Positions 7,683 through 15,868 of a DNA stretch of 20,271 nucleotides are shown here, piece after piece. Origin of the DNA: a virus. Location of the stretch: IMG/VR virus record IMGVR_UViG_3300014962_000057, positions 1-20,271 of that record. The stretch is one strand, 5' to 3'. The translations under genes and the position numbers were made by a program. Within the stretch, counting starts at the first letter, position 1, and every line of letters begins with the position of its first letter. The notes below the pieces were generated by a model that worked only from the letters and a program-made list of their open reading frames with translations, did not search any database and was not told the origin of the DNA.

Positions 7683-8609
7683 ATGCCAAAAAAAATAACA
7701 CAACTTACAGCCCTATCCGGCACCGTTGCAGATACAGATCTATTTGAAGTTGCAGAAGATGCAGGTAGTGGTAACTTTGACAGCCGAAAGGTAACTTTCC
7801 TGCAGATTAAAAATAGCATGACATCAAGCCTAACTGTTGGTACAACAACGATGGCATCCGGTACTGCTGGCAGATTATTGTTCCAAGGATCCGGAAATGT
7901 ATTGCAACAGGATGCTGCATTGTTTTGGGATGAGACAAACAGGCGTTTAGGTGTGGGAGCTACACCTGCCAGCACAGTCAGATTGGATGTAAGGGCACAG
8001 GGTGCATTAAGTACTGATGTTGGATTCAGATTGCGCAATTCAGGTGATTCAGTGAATTTAATGGAAGTGCGCGGAGATGGTAGTTTTTTCTTCCGCAATA
8101 ATGCTGCAACCATGTACATGTACTATGATGGCACCAGCACAATTGAATTTGCTACACCTACACAGTTATTTCTTCAAACAAATACCAGCACAGCCAACAT
8201 GAACGTGATGCACAACGGTACAGGTGCAGGTACATATTTGGCATTGCGTACACAAACGACATCATTGTTCATCTACAGAAACGGAAACTTTCATTTTGGT
8301 GCAAGTCCACAGGCAGGAAGTGGTACCAATTCATTGTTATTGGAAAGTGGCACAGCACCAAGCACGAACGTCACAGATAAATGCTATATTTATTCACAGG
8401 ATGTTGTGGCTGGAAATGCAGCACTGCATGCACGTACTGAAAACGGTGATATTGTGAAAGTGTACAGCATAGGAGGATGGGGCACACCTACCGGAACATT
8501 AACCAGGACAACCTTTGATTCAGGAACAGTCACCTTGGCACAGCTTGCTGAGCGTGTAGCTGCCTTGATATCGGACCTTAAAACAGGGCACCAATTATTA
8601 AAAGCATAA
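7683..8609 (+). CDS. Tail fibre / receptor-binding-like protein
   Basis: A 308-residue fibre-like protein. The N-terminal segment (KKITQLTALSGTVADTDLFEVAED) is typical of the virion-attachment part of such fibres. Residues 63-95 contain GRLLFQGSGNVLQQDAALFW plus DETNRRLGVG, a motif common in phage fibres built of short beta repeats. Then follow Gly/Asn/Thr-rich strands with regular hydrophobic spacing (FFFRNNAATMYMYYDG; LFIYRNGNFHFG). The end (284-308) is a short coiled coil (LAQLAERVAALISDLKTG). Many relatives carry an S74 chaperone at the C-terminus; this one does not, so the coiled coil may trimerise it. Host recognition is inferred. Confidence 0.6.
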   Translation: MPKKITQLTALSGTVADTDLFEVAEDAGSGNFDSRKVTFLQIKNSMTSSLTVGTTTMASGTAGRLLFQGSGNVLQQDAALFWDETNRRLGVGATPASTVRLDVRAQGALSTDVGFRLRNSGDSVNLMEVRGDGSFFFRNNAATMYMYYDGTSTIEFATPTQLFLQTNTSTANMNVMHNGTGAGTYLALRTQTTSLFIYRNGNFHFGASPQAGSGTNSLLLESGTAPSTNVTDKCYIYSQDVVAGNAALHARTENGDIVKVYSIGGWGTPTGTLTRTTFDSGTVTLAQLAERVAALISDLKTGHQLLKA

Positions 8610-8610
8610 C

Positions 8611-8919
8611 ATGGCAATTTTAATCAAAGAAACAACAGAGAAGCCCATCATAATTGATGGCACAACCTTGGAACTATCTGAGGTGTACGGTCGTATTGAG
8701 TTTGTTGGTAGGGCAGATGGTAAAACAATGGAGATTGCGGTGGCAATTTACACGAATCAAGCAACCTACATGATGAATAAACCTGTGTTTACTGATATTC
8801 CAATTGGCAATATCAATGCAACATTGGATGATACAGAGCAACAGACTATTGATACAGCTCACAAATATGCACAGATTGCATATCAACAACTTGGGTACAA
8901 CGTGGAAATAATAATGTAA
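8611..8919 (+). CDS. Small fibre-associated protein (hypothetical)
   Basis: A 102-residue protein with a beta-rich core (LELSEVYGRIEFVGRADGKTMEIAVAIY) followed by a conserved-looking helix (DTAHKYAQIAYQQLGY). It starts one base after the stop of the fibre gene and is TAATG-coupled to the next. I associate similar small proteins with fibre genes in Bacteroidota phages but know no function. A fibre accessory or fibre-assembly role is a guess from position. Confidence 0.5.
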   Translation: MAILIKETTEKPIIIDGTTLELSEVYGRIEFVGRADGKTMEIAVAIYTNQATYMMNKPVFTDIPIGNINATLDDTEQQTIDTAHKYAQIAYQQLGYNVEIIM

Positions 8920-9167
8920 TGGAAAGGAAAAAAGGTAGTTTTATTTTGAATGATACAAGGACTGTATGGTCAGGCCGTGCGGTTGCAATTCATGTATTAG
9001 CAGATGCAACATTCACTGCAATTAGAGATACAAGAAATCAATCCGCAAGTTATTATTTATCAGCAACCGGTGAATCTGTTAAACCAGGTGCAGTGATTGC
9101 AGCAAGAGATGGGGCGCAATTTGTTGCAGTTAGTGTATCAGCTGGGAGTGTGGAGATAATATTCTAA
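8919..9167 (+). CDS. Small beta-rich virion-associated protein (hypothetical)
   Basis: An 82-residue protein that looks like a single beta sandwich (TRTVWSGRAVAIHVLADATFTAIRD; SYYLSATGESVKPGAVIAA; AQFVAVSVSAGSVEIIF). It overlaps the preceding stop by one base (TAATG) and ends one base before the tape measure start. No enzymatic motif is visible. The strand pattern and 'vkpGavi' turn resemble small fibre or decoration modules that sit next to fibre genes. Function unknown. Confidence 0.45.
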   Translation: MERKKGSFILNDTRTVWSGRAVAIHVLADATFTAIRDTRNQSASYYLSATGESVKPGAVIAARDGAQFVAVSVSAGSVEIIF

Positions 9168-9168
9168 G

Positions 9169-12100
9169 ATGGCAAATAAGGAGGCAATATTCAGATTGAA
9201 ACTTGACACAGGTAATGCTGTGAGTCAGGTACAAAAACTTGATAAGTCAACACAGACTTTAAATAAGGATTTGAATAGCCTTAGCCAAACAGCTGAGCAG
9301 GATCTTGGCACCGCAATCAAGGAGCTGGAGGGTCAGATGGAAAAGATGGCCATGGCCGGAAAGCGAAACACACAGGAATACAAAGCCCTGGGTGCGGAGC
9401 TGTCAAGATTGCAGGGTATATTCTCAGCTGTGGAATCCGATATTAAGGTATTGGGTGCCAATATGAATGATGTCAGTGGATCCATCTCTGCAATGGAGGA
9501 CAGGCTATACACATTGGCTGCAACCGGTAATAAAAATACGCAGGAATTTAAGGATTTGTTTGCTGAATTGACCAGGCTAAAAACAGTACAACGTGAAGTT
9601 GATGCCATTGTGGATCAATCAGCCATCTCCATGGATGATACCTCTGCAGCCATTGGATTAATGGAGGACCGCATGTACCGCTTAGCTGTGCAAGGTAAGC
9701 AGAATACCAAGGAATACCGTGAGCTTACCTCTCAGATTGCCAAATATAAGACTACATTGCTTGATGCTGATATGGCTGTGGAGACGCAGATGATCAGCAC
9801 AAATGATTTGAGTGGTTCAATTGGTAAATTGGAGGACCGCATGTATGCGTTGCAAGCACAAGGCAAGCAAAACACTAAGGAATTTCGTGACAGCGCACAG
9901 CAATTGGTCCAATATAAAAAGCAATTGCAGGGTGTTGATATGCAGATTGATGCCATGATGCAGGGAGGTATGCGTTTGAATACTGCGCTGTCTGTTGGTA
10001 ATACGGCCATGGCAGGAATGCAAGGATTTGAGGCATCAATGAAGTTGGCAGGGGTTGAATCTGAGGCCATGACCAAGGCAATGCAAAAGATGCAGCTGGC
10101 TGTTACAGTATTGACTTCCATCCAGCAAGTGAGTATTGCGCTACAAAGGCAGGGATTGATTGTCACCACGTTGGCAAATGCAGCAGATAAGATACGTAAC
10201 TTTGTTTTGACCGGGCAATTTACAGCAACAGAGGCATTGGTTGCAGCAGAGGGTGAATTGATTGCAGTTGAGGGTGCTGAGACTGTTGCCACAGGTGCAT
10301 CAACAGCTGCAGATGTTGGGGCCACAGCTGCAACCGGTGCATTAACTGCAGCAAAGCAGGGGGAAGTTGCAGCAACAGGTGAGCAGATTGCAGTTGGTGT
10401 GACCGAAACAGGAACCAAAACAGGACAAGCTGTGGCCACATCCGGATTGGCAGCAGCAAATACAACGAATGCAGCAGCAACAACCACGGCAACATTGGCA
10501 ACCAAGGCATTGAGAGTTGCATTGATTGCCACAGGTATTGGTGCCATCTTGGTAGGTGTTGGTTTATTGGCAGCCAATTGGGATAAAGTTAGCCAGGCAT
10601 TGTTCAATGTATACGATTGGTTTAACAAGTTAGGCCCATTGATGAAGATTGTGGCAGGATCAGTGATGATTGCGTTTGGTCCAATCCTTTTGATGATCAT
10701 GGGCACCATGAAATTGATGGAGGCATTTGGAATTATTGATGATGAGCAAACAAGAAAGACCAAGGCCAATGCTGAAAAGCGCACGAAGGACCGTGACAAG
10801 GAGTTGAAAAAGGAAGCTAATAACATAAAAGGCAGGAGCGCAAGAATTCAAGCAGGATATGATTTTGAGATACGCATGGCGCAGGCAGCAGGTAAAAGCA
10901 CTACAGAATTGGAGCGTAAAAAACTTGTAGCAATGATCAATACAACCAAACAGCTTAGGATAAACTTGCAACAGCGTATGGCCAATTATTGGCAGGAGAT
11001 TGAAATGCTCAGGAAAGTAGGTGATACAGACAGTGATAGATACAAAAAATTGACCAAGCAATTTAAAGATGCCAGGACTGAATACAGAAAGAACAATCAA
11101 GAGTATTACAAGAATAGTCAAGATCTCAAAGTGATGGATGCAGAGAATGCACAGGCAGCTAAGGACGCAGCTAAGGAAAGAGCAGAGGCAGCCAAACAAG
11201 CAGCAGAAGCATCAGCGCAAGCAGCAGAGGATAAGAGAAGGAAGATCATTGAAATTGAAAAAGCTGAGCGTGCTGAGCTGTTGGCATTGGAAAAGGAATA
11301 CCAGGACAATTTGCTCGCATTGAAAGAGGACGGCCAAGAGAAAGAAAGGGAGCAAGCCATCCGGGCATTTGAGGAATACAAGAATACATTTCTTGAAAAA
11401 TCAATTGAGGAAGAAATCAAGGCAGAGGAGGAGAAATATGCCAAGGGCAAAATATCCAAAGCGCAATATGAGGAAAATCTTGCTAATCTGCGATTGAATG
11501 CAATCAACAATCTGAGTGAGGAGGAGCGTAAAGTATTAACAAGCAAAGAGGCATTATTGAATAAGGATCTTGCAGGCATTGACCAAAAGTATTTGGATTT
11601 AAGATCCAAGATGCAGGAGGAATATGCCGGTATGCAAGGTGATGAATTTGACAAAGAATTACGTGATTTCACCAAAGCACAGCGTGAAAAATTGGTCAAG
11701 CTCACAGAGATGTTAAAAGCTGGAGCCATTACTGAGGAACAGTATAGAAATGAAGTGGAGGCAATGGATGCTGCATTCACTGCTAAGCAAACTGAGATTA
11801 CTCAGGAACGTAATGAGAAATATCAGGCCATGGTCAGGGATAAATATGACCAGGAAATTGTTGAATTAAAACGTAAAACACAAGAGAGTGAGGCACAGCT
11901 TAGTATTGGATATAAGAATGGATACCTAACTGAGGAGCAATATAGGAATGCTATCCTAACACTGCAAGCAGATACAGCTGAAAAAGAGAAAGCAATCCAA
12001 GAAGCCAAGGCCAAGGAGCTGCGTGAGAAGGAACTTGCTGGAATTACTTCCACATTGGAAATGATACAGGGATTCCTGGATACGATGGGAGAGATTAATG

Positions 12101-12726
12101 CCAGCATCAATGAATATCAAAACGCAAGATTGGAATCACAGCGCACAGCTGATGAGCAAAGAATCAAAGACCTTGATGATAAGAAAGCTGCTGAGCTTGC
12201 TAATGAGAATCTGACTGCTGATCAGAAAAAAGCTATTGAGAAAAAGTATGCCATGGATTCATATAAGATCCAGCTGGCAATGTATGAACGTGAGGAGAAA
12301 ATCAAAAAGCAGCAGTTTGAGCGTGATAAAGCATTCAAGATTGCCAATGCCATCACAGGTACAGCTATGGCAATAGTGAAAGCCATTGCAGAGTTTGGAC
12401 CTCCTCCATCAGTTATGGGTACAATTGGTATTGCATCAGCTGCAGCCATTGGTACTGCACAGATTGCTGCCATTGCTGCACAAAAATACAAAGCAGGTTC
12501 TGCACCATCAATGCCAAATATTGCAGAGGGTGGTGGTGCTGGAATGGCAGGAGCATCTGCCAGCTCATTTACCGTATCTCAAAATACACAGGGAACAGAT
12601 TTGACTCAATTAATGAACGGTGAAAGTGGTGGCAAGATTCCAATGGCTAAGGTTGTTGTATTGGAGAGTGATATCACCGGGGTGCAGAATAAGGTGGCAG
12701 CACAGGAAAAACTTAGCACCTATTAA
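9169..12726 (+). CDS. Tail tape measure protein
   Basis: An 1185-residue helical protein, by far the longest here, which sets tail length and is ejected ahead of DNA. Residues 50-250 hold four repeats of exactly 56 residues. About 340-445 is Ala/Thr/Gly-rich. Hydrophobic segments at about 447-468 (VALIATGIGAILVGVGLLAA) and 491-522 are the usual membrane-inserting part. About 535-1080 is charged coiled coil with three SHOCT-like hairpins (KGKISKAQYEE at 757, AGAITEEQYRN at 849, NGYLTEEQYRN at 915). The C-terminus has a second hydrophobic stretch. No lysozyme or peptidase motif is seen. At the rough rule of 0.15 nm per residue it would span about 175-180 nm. The stop overlaps the convergent minus-strand gene by 14 bp. 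Confidence 0.9.
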   Translation: MANKEAIFRLKLDTGNAVSQVQKLDKSTQTLNKDLNSLSQTAEQDLGTAIKELEGQMEKMAMAGKRNTQEYKALGAELSRLQGIFSAVESDIKVLGANMNDVSGSISAMEDRLYTLAATGNKNTQEFKDLFAELTRLKTVQREVDAIVDQSAISMDDTSAAIGLMEDRMYRLAVQGKQNTKEYRELTSQIAKYKTTLLDADMAVETQMISTNDLSGSIGKLEDRMYALQAQGKQNTKEFRDSAQQLVQYKKQLQGVDMQIDAMMQGGMRLNTALSVGNTAMAGMQGFEASMKLAGVESEAMTKAMQKMQLAVTVLTSIQQVSIALQRQGLIVTTLANAADKIRNFVLTGQFTATEALVAAEGELIAVEGAETVATGASTAADVGATAATGALTAAKQGEVAATGEQIAVGVTETGTKTGQAVATSGLAAANTTNAAATTTATLATKALRVALIATGIGAILVGVGLLAANWDKVSQALFNVYDWFNKLGPLMKIVAGSVMIAFGPILLMIMGTMKLMEAFGIIDDEQTRKTKANAEKRTKDRDKELKKEANNIKGRSARIQAGYDFEIRMAQAAGKSTTELERKKLVAMINTTKQLRINLQQRMANYWQEIEMLRKVGDTDSDRYKKLTKQFKDARTEYRKNNQEYYKNSQDLKVMDAENAQAAKDAAKERAEAAKQAAEASAQAAEDKRRKIIEIEKAERAELLALEKEYQDNLLALKEDGQEKEREQAIRAFEEYKNTFLEKSIEEEIKAEEEKYAKGKISKAQYEENLANLRLNAINNLSEEERKVLTSKEALLNKDLAGIDQKYLDLRSKMQEEYAGMQGDEFDKELRDFTKAQREKLVKLTEMLKAGAITEEQYRNEVEAMDAAFTAKQTEITQERNEKYQAMVRDKYDQEIVELKRKTQESEAQLSIGYKNGYLTEEQYRNAILTLQADTAEKEKAIQEAKAKELREKELAGITSTLEMIQGFLDTMGEINASINEYQNARLESQRTADEQRIKDLDDKKAAELANENLTADQKKAIEKKYAMDSYKIQLAMYEREEKIKKQQFERDKAFKIANAITGTAMAIVKAIAEFGPPPSVMGTIGIASAAAIGTAQIAAIAAQKYKAGSAPSMPNIAEGGGAGMAGASASSFTVSQNTQGTDLTQLMNGESGGKIPMAKVVVLESDITGVQNKVAAQEKLSTY
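9316..9918 (+). repeat. Four 56-residue (168-nt) repeats within tape measure
   Basis: Repeat cores start at residues 50, 106, 162 and 218 with constant spacing. They share 'I..LEdrmy.LaaqGkqNTkEyr.l..ql...k'; examples are MEDRLYTLAATGNKNTQEF, MEDRMYRLAVQGKQNTKEY and LEDRMYALQAQGKQNTKEF. The last two copies are closest in DNA. Fifty-six equals eight heptads, in keeping with a continuous coiled coil lengthened by unit duplication. Confidence 0.85.
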
Positions 12727-13354
12727 GGAAGTCAATACAGCTGCCCTGTTTGAATTCATCTGAGATGCTGAAACATCCATATTTATGTAGCAGCTCATTA
12801 GCTTTCATGATGTCAGGCTTTCCAATCTTTAAATTCTCACCATCCATTGACAGAAAAGTATTCACATTTAGGTAGAGTGATTTAAGAAAGTGGTTGTGTT
12901 TCTGCCAGGTGATTTCATCAAATAGCTCAATGAGCTTGATGCTGTTAAACATCATTGGCTGATGGCATTCAAAGTTGAACGTGGTATATTTGTAATGATT
13001 TAGAAAGTCCAATGTATGTTGGCATGCCTGCTGATATACCGGTGAATGTTTCGGATTGACTTGCAATCTGCCGTTTTTAATATTGGTATATGGGTCAAAA
13101 TTGCTGCCGATAAAAAAGTCATCATTCATGTAGACAGCATCTCCGCCAATCTCCCTGGCAAACGTGAGTATTTTGTCAGTCACATCACATCCACGTTCAT
13201 GATATCTCTTTTTATGGGGTATATTCTCCCTGTTTGGTAGTGCATCTCCCACGGTTATGATCTCCGCATTTGGGAAAGCAGCCAGCACCCAATCAATTGA
13301 GCGCAGAATATCCCAATCATTTAGGTGCCGTATGTATGGATAGACAAATACCAT
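12713..13354 (-). CDS. Stealth/glycosyltransferase-like moron
   Basis: The only minus-strand gene in the window, 213 residues from the ATG at 13354; an upstream ATG at 13369 would add MYFCS. The pattern YPYIRHLNDWDILRSIDWVLAAFPNAEI, followed by VGD, then DAVYMNDDFFIG (residues 72-83) and FNFECHQPMMFNS (126-138), matches the 'MNDDFF' family annotated as glycosyltransferases in actinophages. It is related to Stealth capsule phosphotransferases. Asp in NDD would bind metal and sugar nucleotide. A role in modifying host surface polysaccharide or virion glycans is inferred. It converges on the tape measure (14-bp overlap) and diverges from the protease gene across 24 bp. Its orientation and its isolation between two late genes are those of a moron. 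Confidence 0.65.
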   Translation of the reverse strand: MVFVYPYIRHLNDWDILRSIDWVLAAFPNAEIITVGDALPNRENIPHKKRYHERGCDVTDKILTFAREIGGDAVYMNDDFFIGSNFDPYTNIKNGRLQVNPKHSPVYQQACQHTLDFLNHYKYTTFNFECHQPMMFNSIKLIELFDEITWQKHNHFLKSLYLNVNTFLSMDGENLKIGKPDIMKANELLHKYGCFSISDEFKQGSCIDFLNRC

Positions 13355-13358
13355 GGAA

Positions 13359-13366
13359 CAAAAGTA
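13359..13366 (-). promoter_or_regulatory. -7 box candidate for minus-strand gene
   Basis: On the minus strand this reads TACTTTTG, an exact fit to TAnnTTTG, ending 4 nt before the ATG at 13354. Transcription from it would give an almost leaderless mRNA and would favour 13354 over 13369 as start. No clear -33 TTG lies at the usual distance. Confidence 0.4.
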
Positions 13367-13379
13367 CATAATTTATGTA
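13365..13379. promoter_or_regulatory. 15-bp dyad in divergent gap (operator candidate)
   Basis: TACATAA-T-TTATGTA is a perfect inverted repeat around one central base. It lies between the divergent starts at 13354 and 13379, touching the -7 candidate of the minus gene and the ATG of the protease gene. It could be an operator or chance AT-rich symmetry. Confidence 0.35.
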
Positions 13380-14281
13380 TGAAGAAAGATCTGCCGGTAT
13401 ACGAGATTAAGATTGACCTCAATGATGAGGACACAGAGGTGACATTCAATAGCTTGGTGAGCAGTCCAGCGCATGAAATCAACTTTGAGACATTCAATAA
13501 AACACAAAGGTTTCAATTCAATGATGAAGAGAATGTGATTATTGGGGTTGCCATCTCAGCAGATACACCGATTTACAGATATGATTCAATAAGCAATGAG
13601 GAATACTATGTGGTGTTTACAAAGCAAGCAATTAAGGACATTGTGTATGACTATAGCCGTAAGGGGTATTTCAACAATGTCAACATTGAACACAATAGCA
13701 AGGATGTTGTGGATGATGTTGCCATGATTCTAAGCTACCAAGTTGATGAGAGCAAAGGATTGACTGCACCGGATAGATTTAAGGAGGTGAACGATGGCAG
13801 CTGGATAGTTGGGTACAAGGTGAGTGATGAAATCTTTGCCAAGGCCAAAGCAGGCGAATGGATGGGATTCAGTATTGAGGGGTTGTTTATGTTAACTGAG
13901 CAAGGTGCAAGCATGGAGGAAAACATGTGGGCACAGATAGCTGAGGAATTGGATGCATTACGCCAAGCATTTGCAAAGATGCGTGTATCATTTGATTTTG
14001 ATGAGACATTAAGCACATCACGAGGTCAACAATTAGCCAAACGTCACCTATCATTAGGAGATGAGGTATTCATTGTGACAGCACGACAGCAAAGCAAAGG
14101 ATCATCAGTATATGAGATGGCTCAAAAGTTAGGCATACGCAAGGAGAATGTGTATTTCACAGGCGGAAGAGACAAGTGGCAAACACTAAAAAGACTTAGA
14201 ATTGATCGGCATTATGACAACAATGCAGAGCAGATTGCATTAATCAAGGAATTTACTGAGATAGATGCAGTCAAATTTTGA
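13379..14281 (+). CDS. Prohead protease fused to HAD-type phosphatase-like domain
   Basis: A 300-residue two-domain protein. Residues 1-175 look like an XkdF-type prohead protease (herpesvirus-protease fold): IIGVAISADTPIYRYD, His in NIEHN (H105), Ser in GFSIEGLF (S165). It would cleave scaffold and capsid precursors inside the procapsid. After a linker helix (178-199), residues 201-300 form a compact HAD domain with all motifs: SFDFDETLS (D206, D208), IVTAR (T234), GGRDKWQTL (K266) and HYDNN (D280). In HAD phosphatases the first Asp is the nucleophile. What it acts on here is unknown; nucleotides, DNA ends or a protein phosphate are possible. ATG 13379 is preferred to GTG 13325, which would lie inside the minus-strand gene. 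Scaffold and capsid genes follow. Confidence 0.75.
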   Translation: MKKDLPVYEIKIDLNDEDTEVTFNSLVSSPAHEINFETFNKTQRFQFNDEENVIIGVAISADTPIYRYDSISNEEYYVVFTKQAIKDIVYDYSRKGYFNNVNIEHNSKDVVDDVAMILSYQVDESKGLTAPDRFKEVNDGSWIVGYKVSDEIFAKAKAGEWMGFSIEGLFMLTEQGASMEENMWAQIAEELDALRQAFAKMRVSFDFDETLSTSRGQQLAKRHLSLGDEVFIVTARQQSKGSSVYEMAQKLGIRKENVYFTGGRDKWQTLKRLRIDRHYDNNAEQIALIKEFTEIDAVKF

Positions 14282-14318
14282 AACAAGCATACATAAAGAG
14301 TAAACAAATAAGACAAAT

Positions 14319-14900
14319 ATGAACGAGAACTTTAAGAAAGTGATGGATTCATTGGCTGAGTTTAAAACAATCCTTGCTGGACGCAAAGTTGCTACGCAAT
14401 TTGGTGAGGCTGTTTTGGAGGATGGTACTGCAATCCGTTATGATGGGGAAGAATTAGCCCCAGGAGAATCTGTTTATATTGTCACGGACAGCGAAGAGAT
14501 ACCAGCACCTGAGGGTACACATCGCTTGGGTGGTGATATGGCAGGAATTTCTATTGTGGTTGATGCCGAGGGCAAGATCGCAGAAATTATTGACGAGCGT
14601 CAAGGCAATGAAGTCACACCTGCGCAGCAGGAGGCAATGTCTGCAGAGCAGGTTCGTGAAATTGTGGAAGGTGAGGTTTCAACTTTTGGCAAGGCTTTCA
14701 AGTCTATGTCCGGAATTGTTGAGGCAATTGCCAAGCAAAATGATCAACTTAGCAATGAGCTTGCTGAATTAAAGGCTGAATTTGCAGCGTATAAAAACGC
14801 ACCATCTAATGAGGTCAAAGAGGCAGAGAAATTTGCTAAGAAAAGTACGGCAGGAATGACCCACCGCCAATTGTTTCTTTTAAATAACATGAAAAAATGA
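14319..14900 (+). CDS. Capsid scaffold-like protein
   Basis: A 193-residue acidic protein between protease and major capsid protein, the usual place of a scaffold. The N-terminal half has a beta-rich part (AIRYDGEELAPGESVYIVTDSEEI...GISIVVDAEGKIAEI) and the C-terminal half is helical coiled coil (about 105-165: AEQVREIVEGEV; QNDQLSNELAELKAEF) with a basic Phe/Leu-rich tail (KKSTAGMTHRQLFLLNNMKK) that could dock to capsid subunits. Scaffolds guide procapsid assembly and are then removed by the prohead protease. It is ATGA-coupled to the capsid gene (14897-14900). Its leader is A-rich without a Shine-Dalgarno. No family is recognised with certainty. Confidence 0.6.
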   Translation: MNENFKKVMDSLAEFKTILAGRKVATQFGEAVLEDGTAIRYDGEELAPGESVYIVTDSEEIPAPEGTHRLGGDMAGISIVVDAEGKIAEIIDERQGNEVTPAQQEAMSAEQVREIVEGEVSTFGKAFKSMSGIVEAIAKQNDQLSNELAELKAEFAAYKNAPSNEVKEAEKFAKKSTAGMTHRQLFLLNNMKK

Positions 14901-15868
14901 GCTTAAAAAAGTTTATCAAATCTAAGTTTGACTATGATGTAGCAGACTTATCTCCATACGTTGATGATACACGTGAGGACTTAATCGTGCGTTCAGTAAC
15001 TGAAGCACAAACATTACAGTACATTACGATTCAGGAAGGAATCAAAGGAACTGAGGATCTTAAATTGTTGGACGATTCAATCGTTTATCAAGAGGCTAAC
15101 TGTTCAATGACTCCCGAAGGTGATACAGTTTTCTCTGATCGCCAATTGAGCGTGAATGCAATTGGGTACATGAAGAGATTCTGTCAAAAAGACCTTGCTG
15201 GACTTTGGACACAGTTGGCTCTTCGTCCGGGTGCAATGGCTGAGGACAAGGAACTTCCTTTTGAGGCACAACTTACTGACTATTTATTGAAGCTACATGC
15301 ACGTGAATTGGACAACTTGATTTGGAAAGGTAATGTTGCAACAGGTTCCGGTAACTTACAATGGATGAACGGATTCCGTCAATTCCTTACAACAGCTAAT
15401 GGAGCTGTGGATTTGAACACTTCAAACACTACATCAATTAATGCATCCAATGCATTTGATGTGTTCTATGAGTGTTTCATCAACACACCTGCACAAGTTG
15501 CTGAACAAGCTGATTTGATTTGTTTCACAGGCCGTGAAAACTTCAATTACTTATTGAAGAACTTAGTGGATCAGAATTTCTACCATTACAGCCCTGAGAC
15601 AATTGCTAACTTGAATGAGTGTTTGGTACCAGGTACTAACATGCGAGTTGTTAAGGTTAACGGATTGAATGGTTTGGACAACATCTATACAGGACGTTCT
15701 TCACATTTCTTCTTTGGGACTGACTTATCATCTGACTTTGAGTCTTATGATTTGTGGTATTCATTTGATGATGATGTGATTTACATCCGTTCTAAATTCC
15801 GTGCAGGGGTACAGGTTCCTTTCTTGGATGAAATCGGAGTATGGAATGGTACAGGATCTCCTAACTAA
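14897..15868 (+). CDS. Major capsid protein (HK97-fold candidate)
   Basis: A 323-residue protein that would form the icosahedral shell. Position after protease and scaffold, length, and segments such as ALRPGAMAEDKELPFEAQLTDYLLKL, DNLIWKGN, ICFTGRENFNYLLKNL and YDLWYSFDDDVIYIRSKFRAG fit a capsid with an HK97 fold (N-arm, E-loop, P- and A-domains). Codon choice is more uniform than in neighbours (many CGT, GGA/GGT and AAC codons), as expected for a highly expressed gene. No long delta domain is evident; a separate scaffold takes that role. The fold call rests on context and composition. Confidence 0.75.
   Translation: MSLKKFIKSKFDYDVADLSPYVDDTREDLIVRSVTEAQTLQYITIQEGIKGTEDLKLLDDSIVYQEANCSMTPEGDTVFSDRQLSVNAIGYMKRFCQKDLAGLWTQLALRPGAMAEDKELPFEAQLTDYLLKLHARELDNLIWKGNVATGSGNLQWMNGFRQFLTTANGAVDLNTSNTTSINASNAFDVFYECFINTPAQVAEQADLICFTGRENFNYLLKNLVDQNFYHYSPETIANLNECLVPGTNMRVVKVNGLNGLDNIYTGRSSHFFFGTDLSSDFESYDLWYSFDDDVIYIRSKFRAGVQVPFLDEIGVWNGTGSPN

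Noticed and set aside
7508-8119. 203-codon minus-strand frame over the start of the fibre gene
   Set aside because: It spans the junction of two good plus-strand genes and encodes a Ser/Val/Leu-rich sequence with no recognisable motif.
9732-10826. 364-codon open frame on the minus strand inside the tape measure
   Set aside because: It is the antisense shadow of an Ala/Thr/Gly-rich coding stretch; its product is low complexity, it has no start context, and the plus strand clearly encodes the tape measure.
11118-11780. 220-codon minus-strand frame in the tape measure coiled coil
   Set aside because: Ser/Ala/Leu-rich antisense of Lys/Glu-rich coiled coil, a common artefact.
13325-13378. Upstream GTG start extending the protease gene by 18 residues
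   Set aside because: It would run into the minus-strand gene and adds residues with no family resemblance; ATG 13379 is better.
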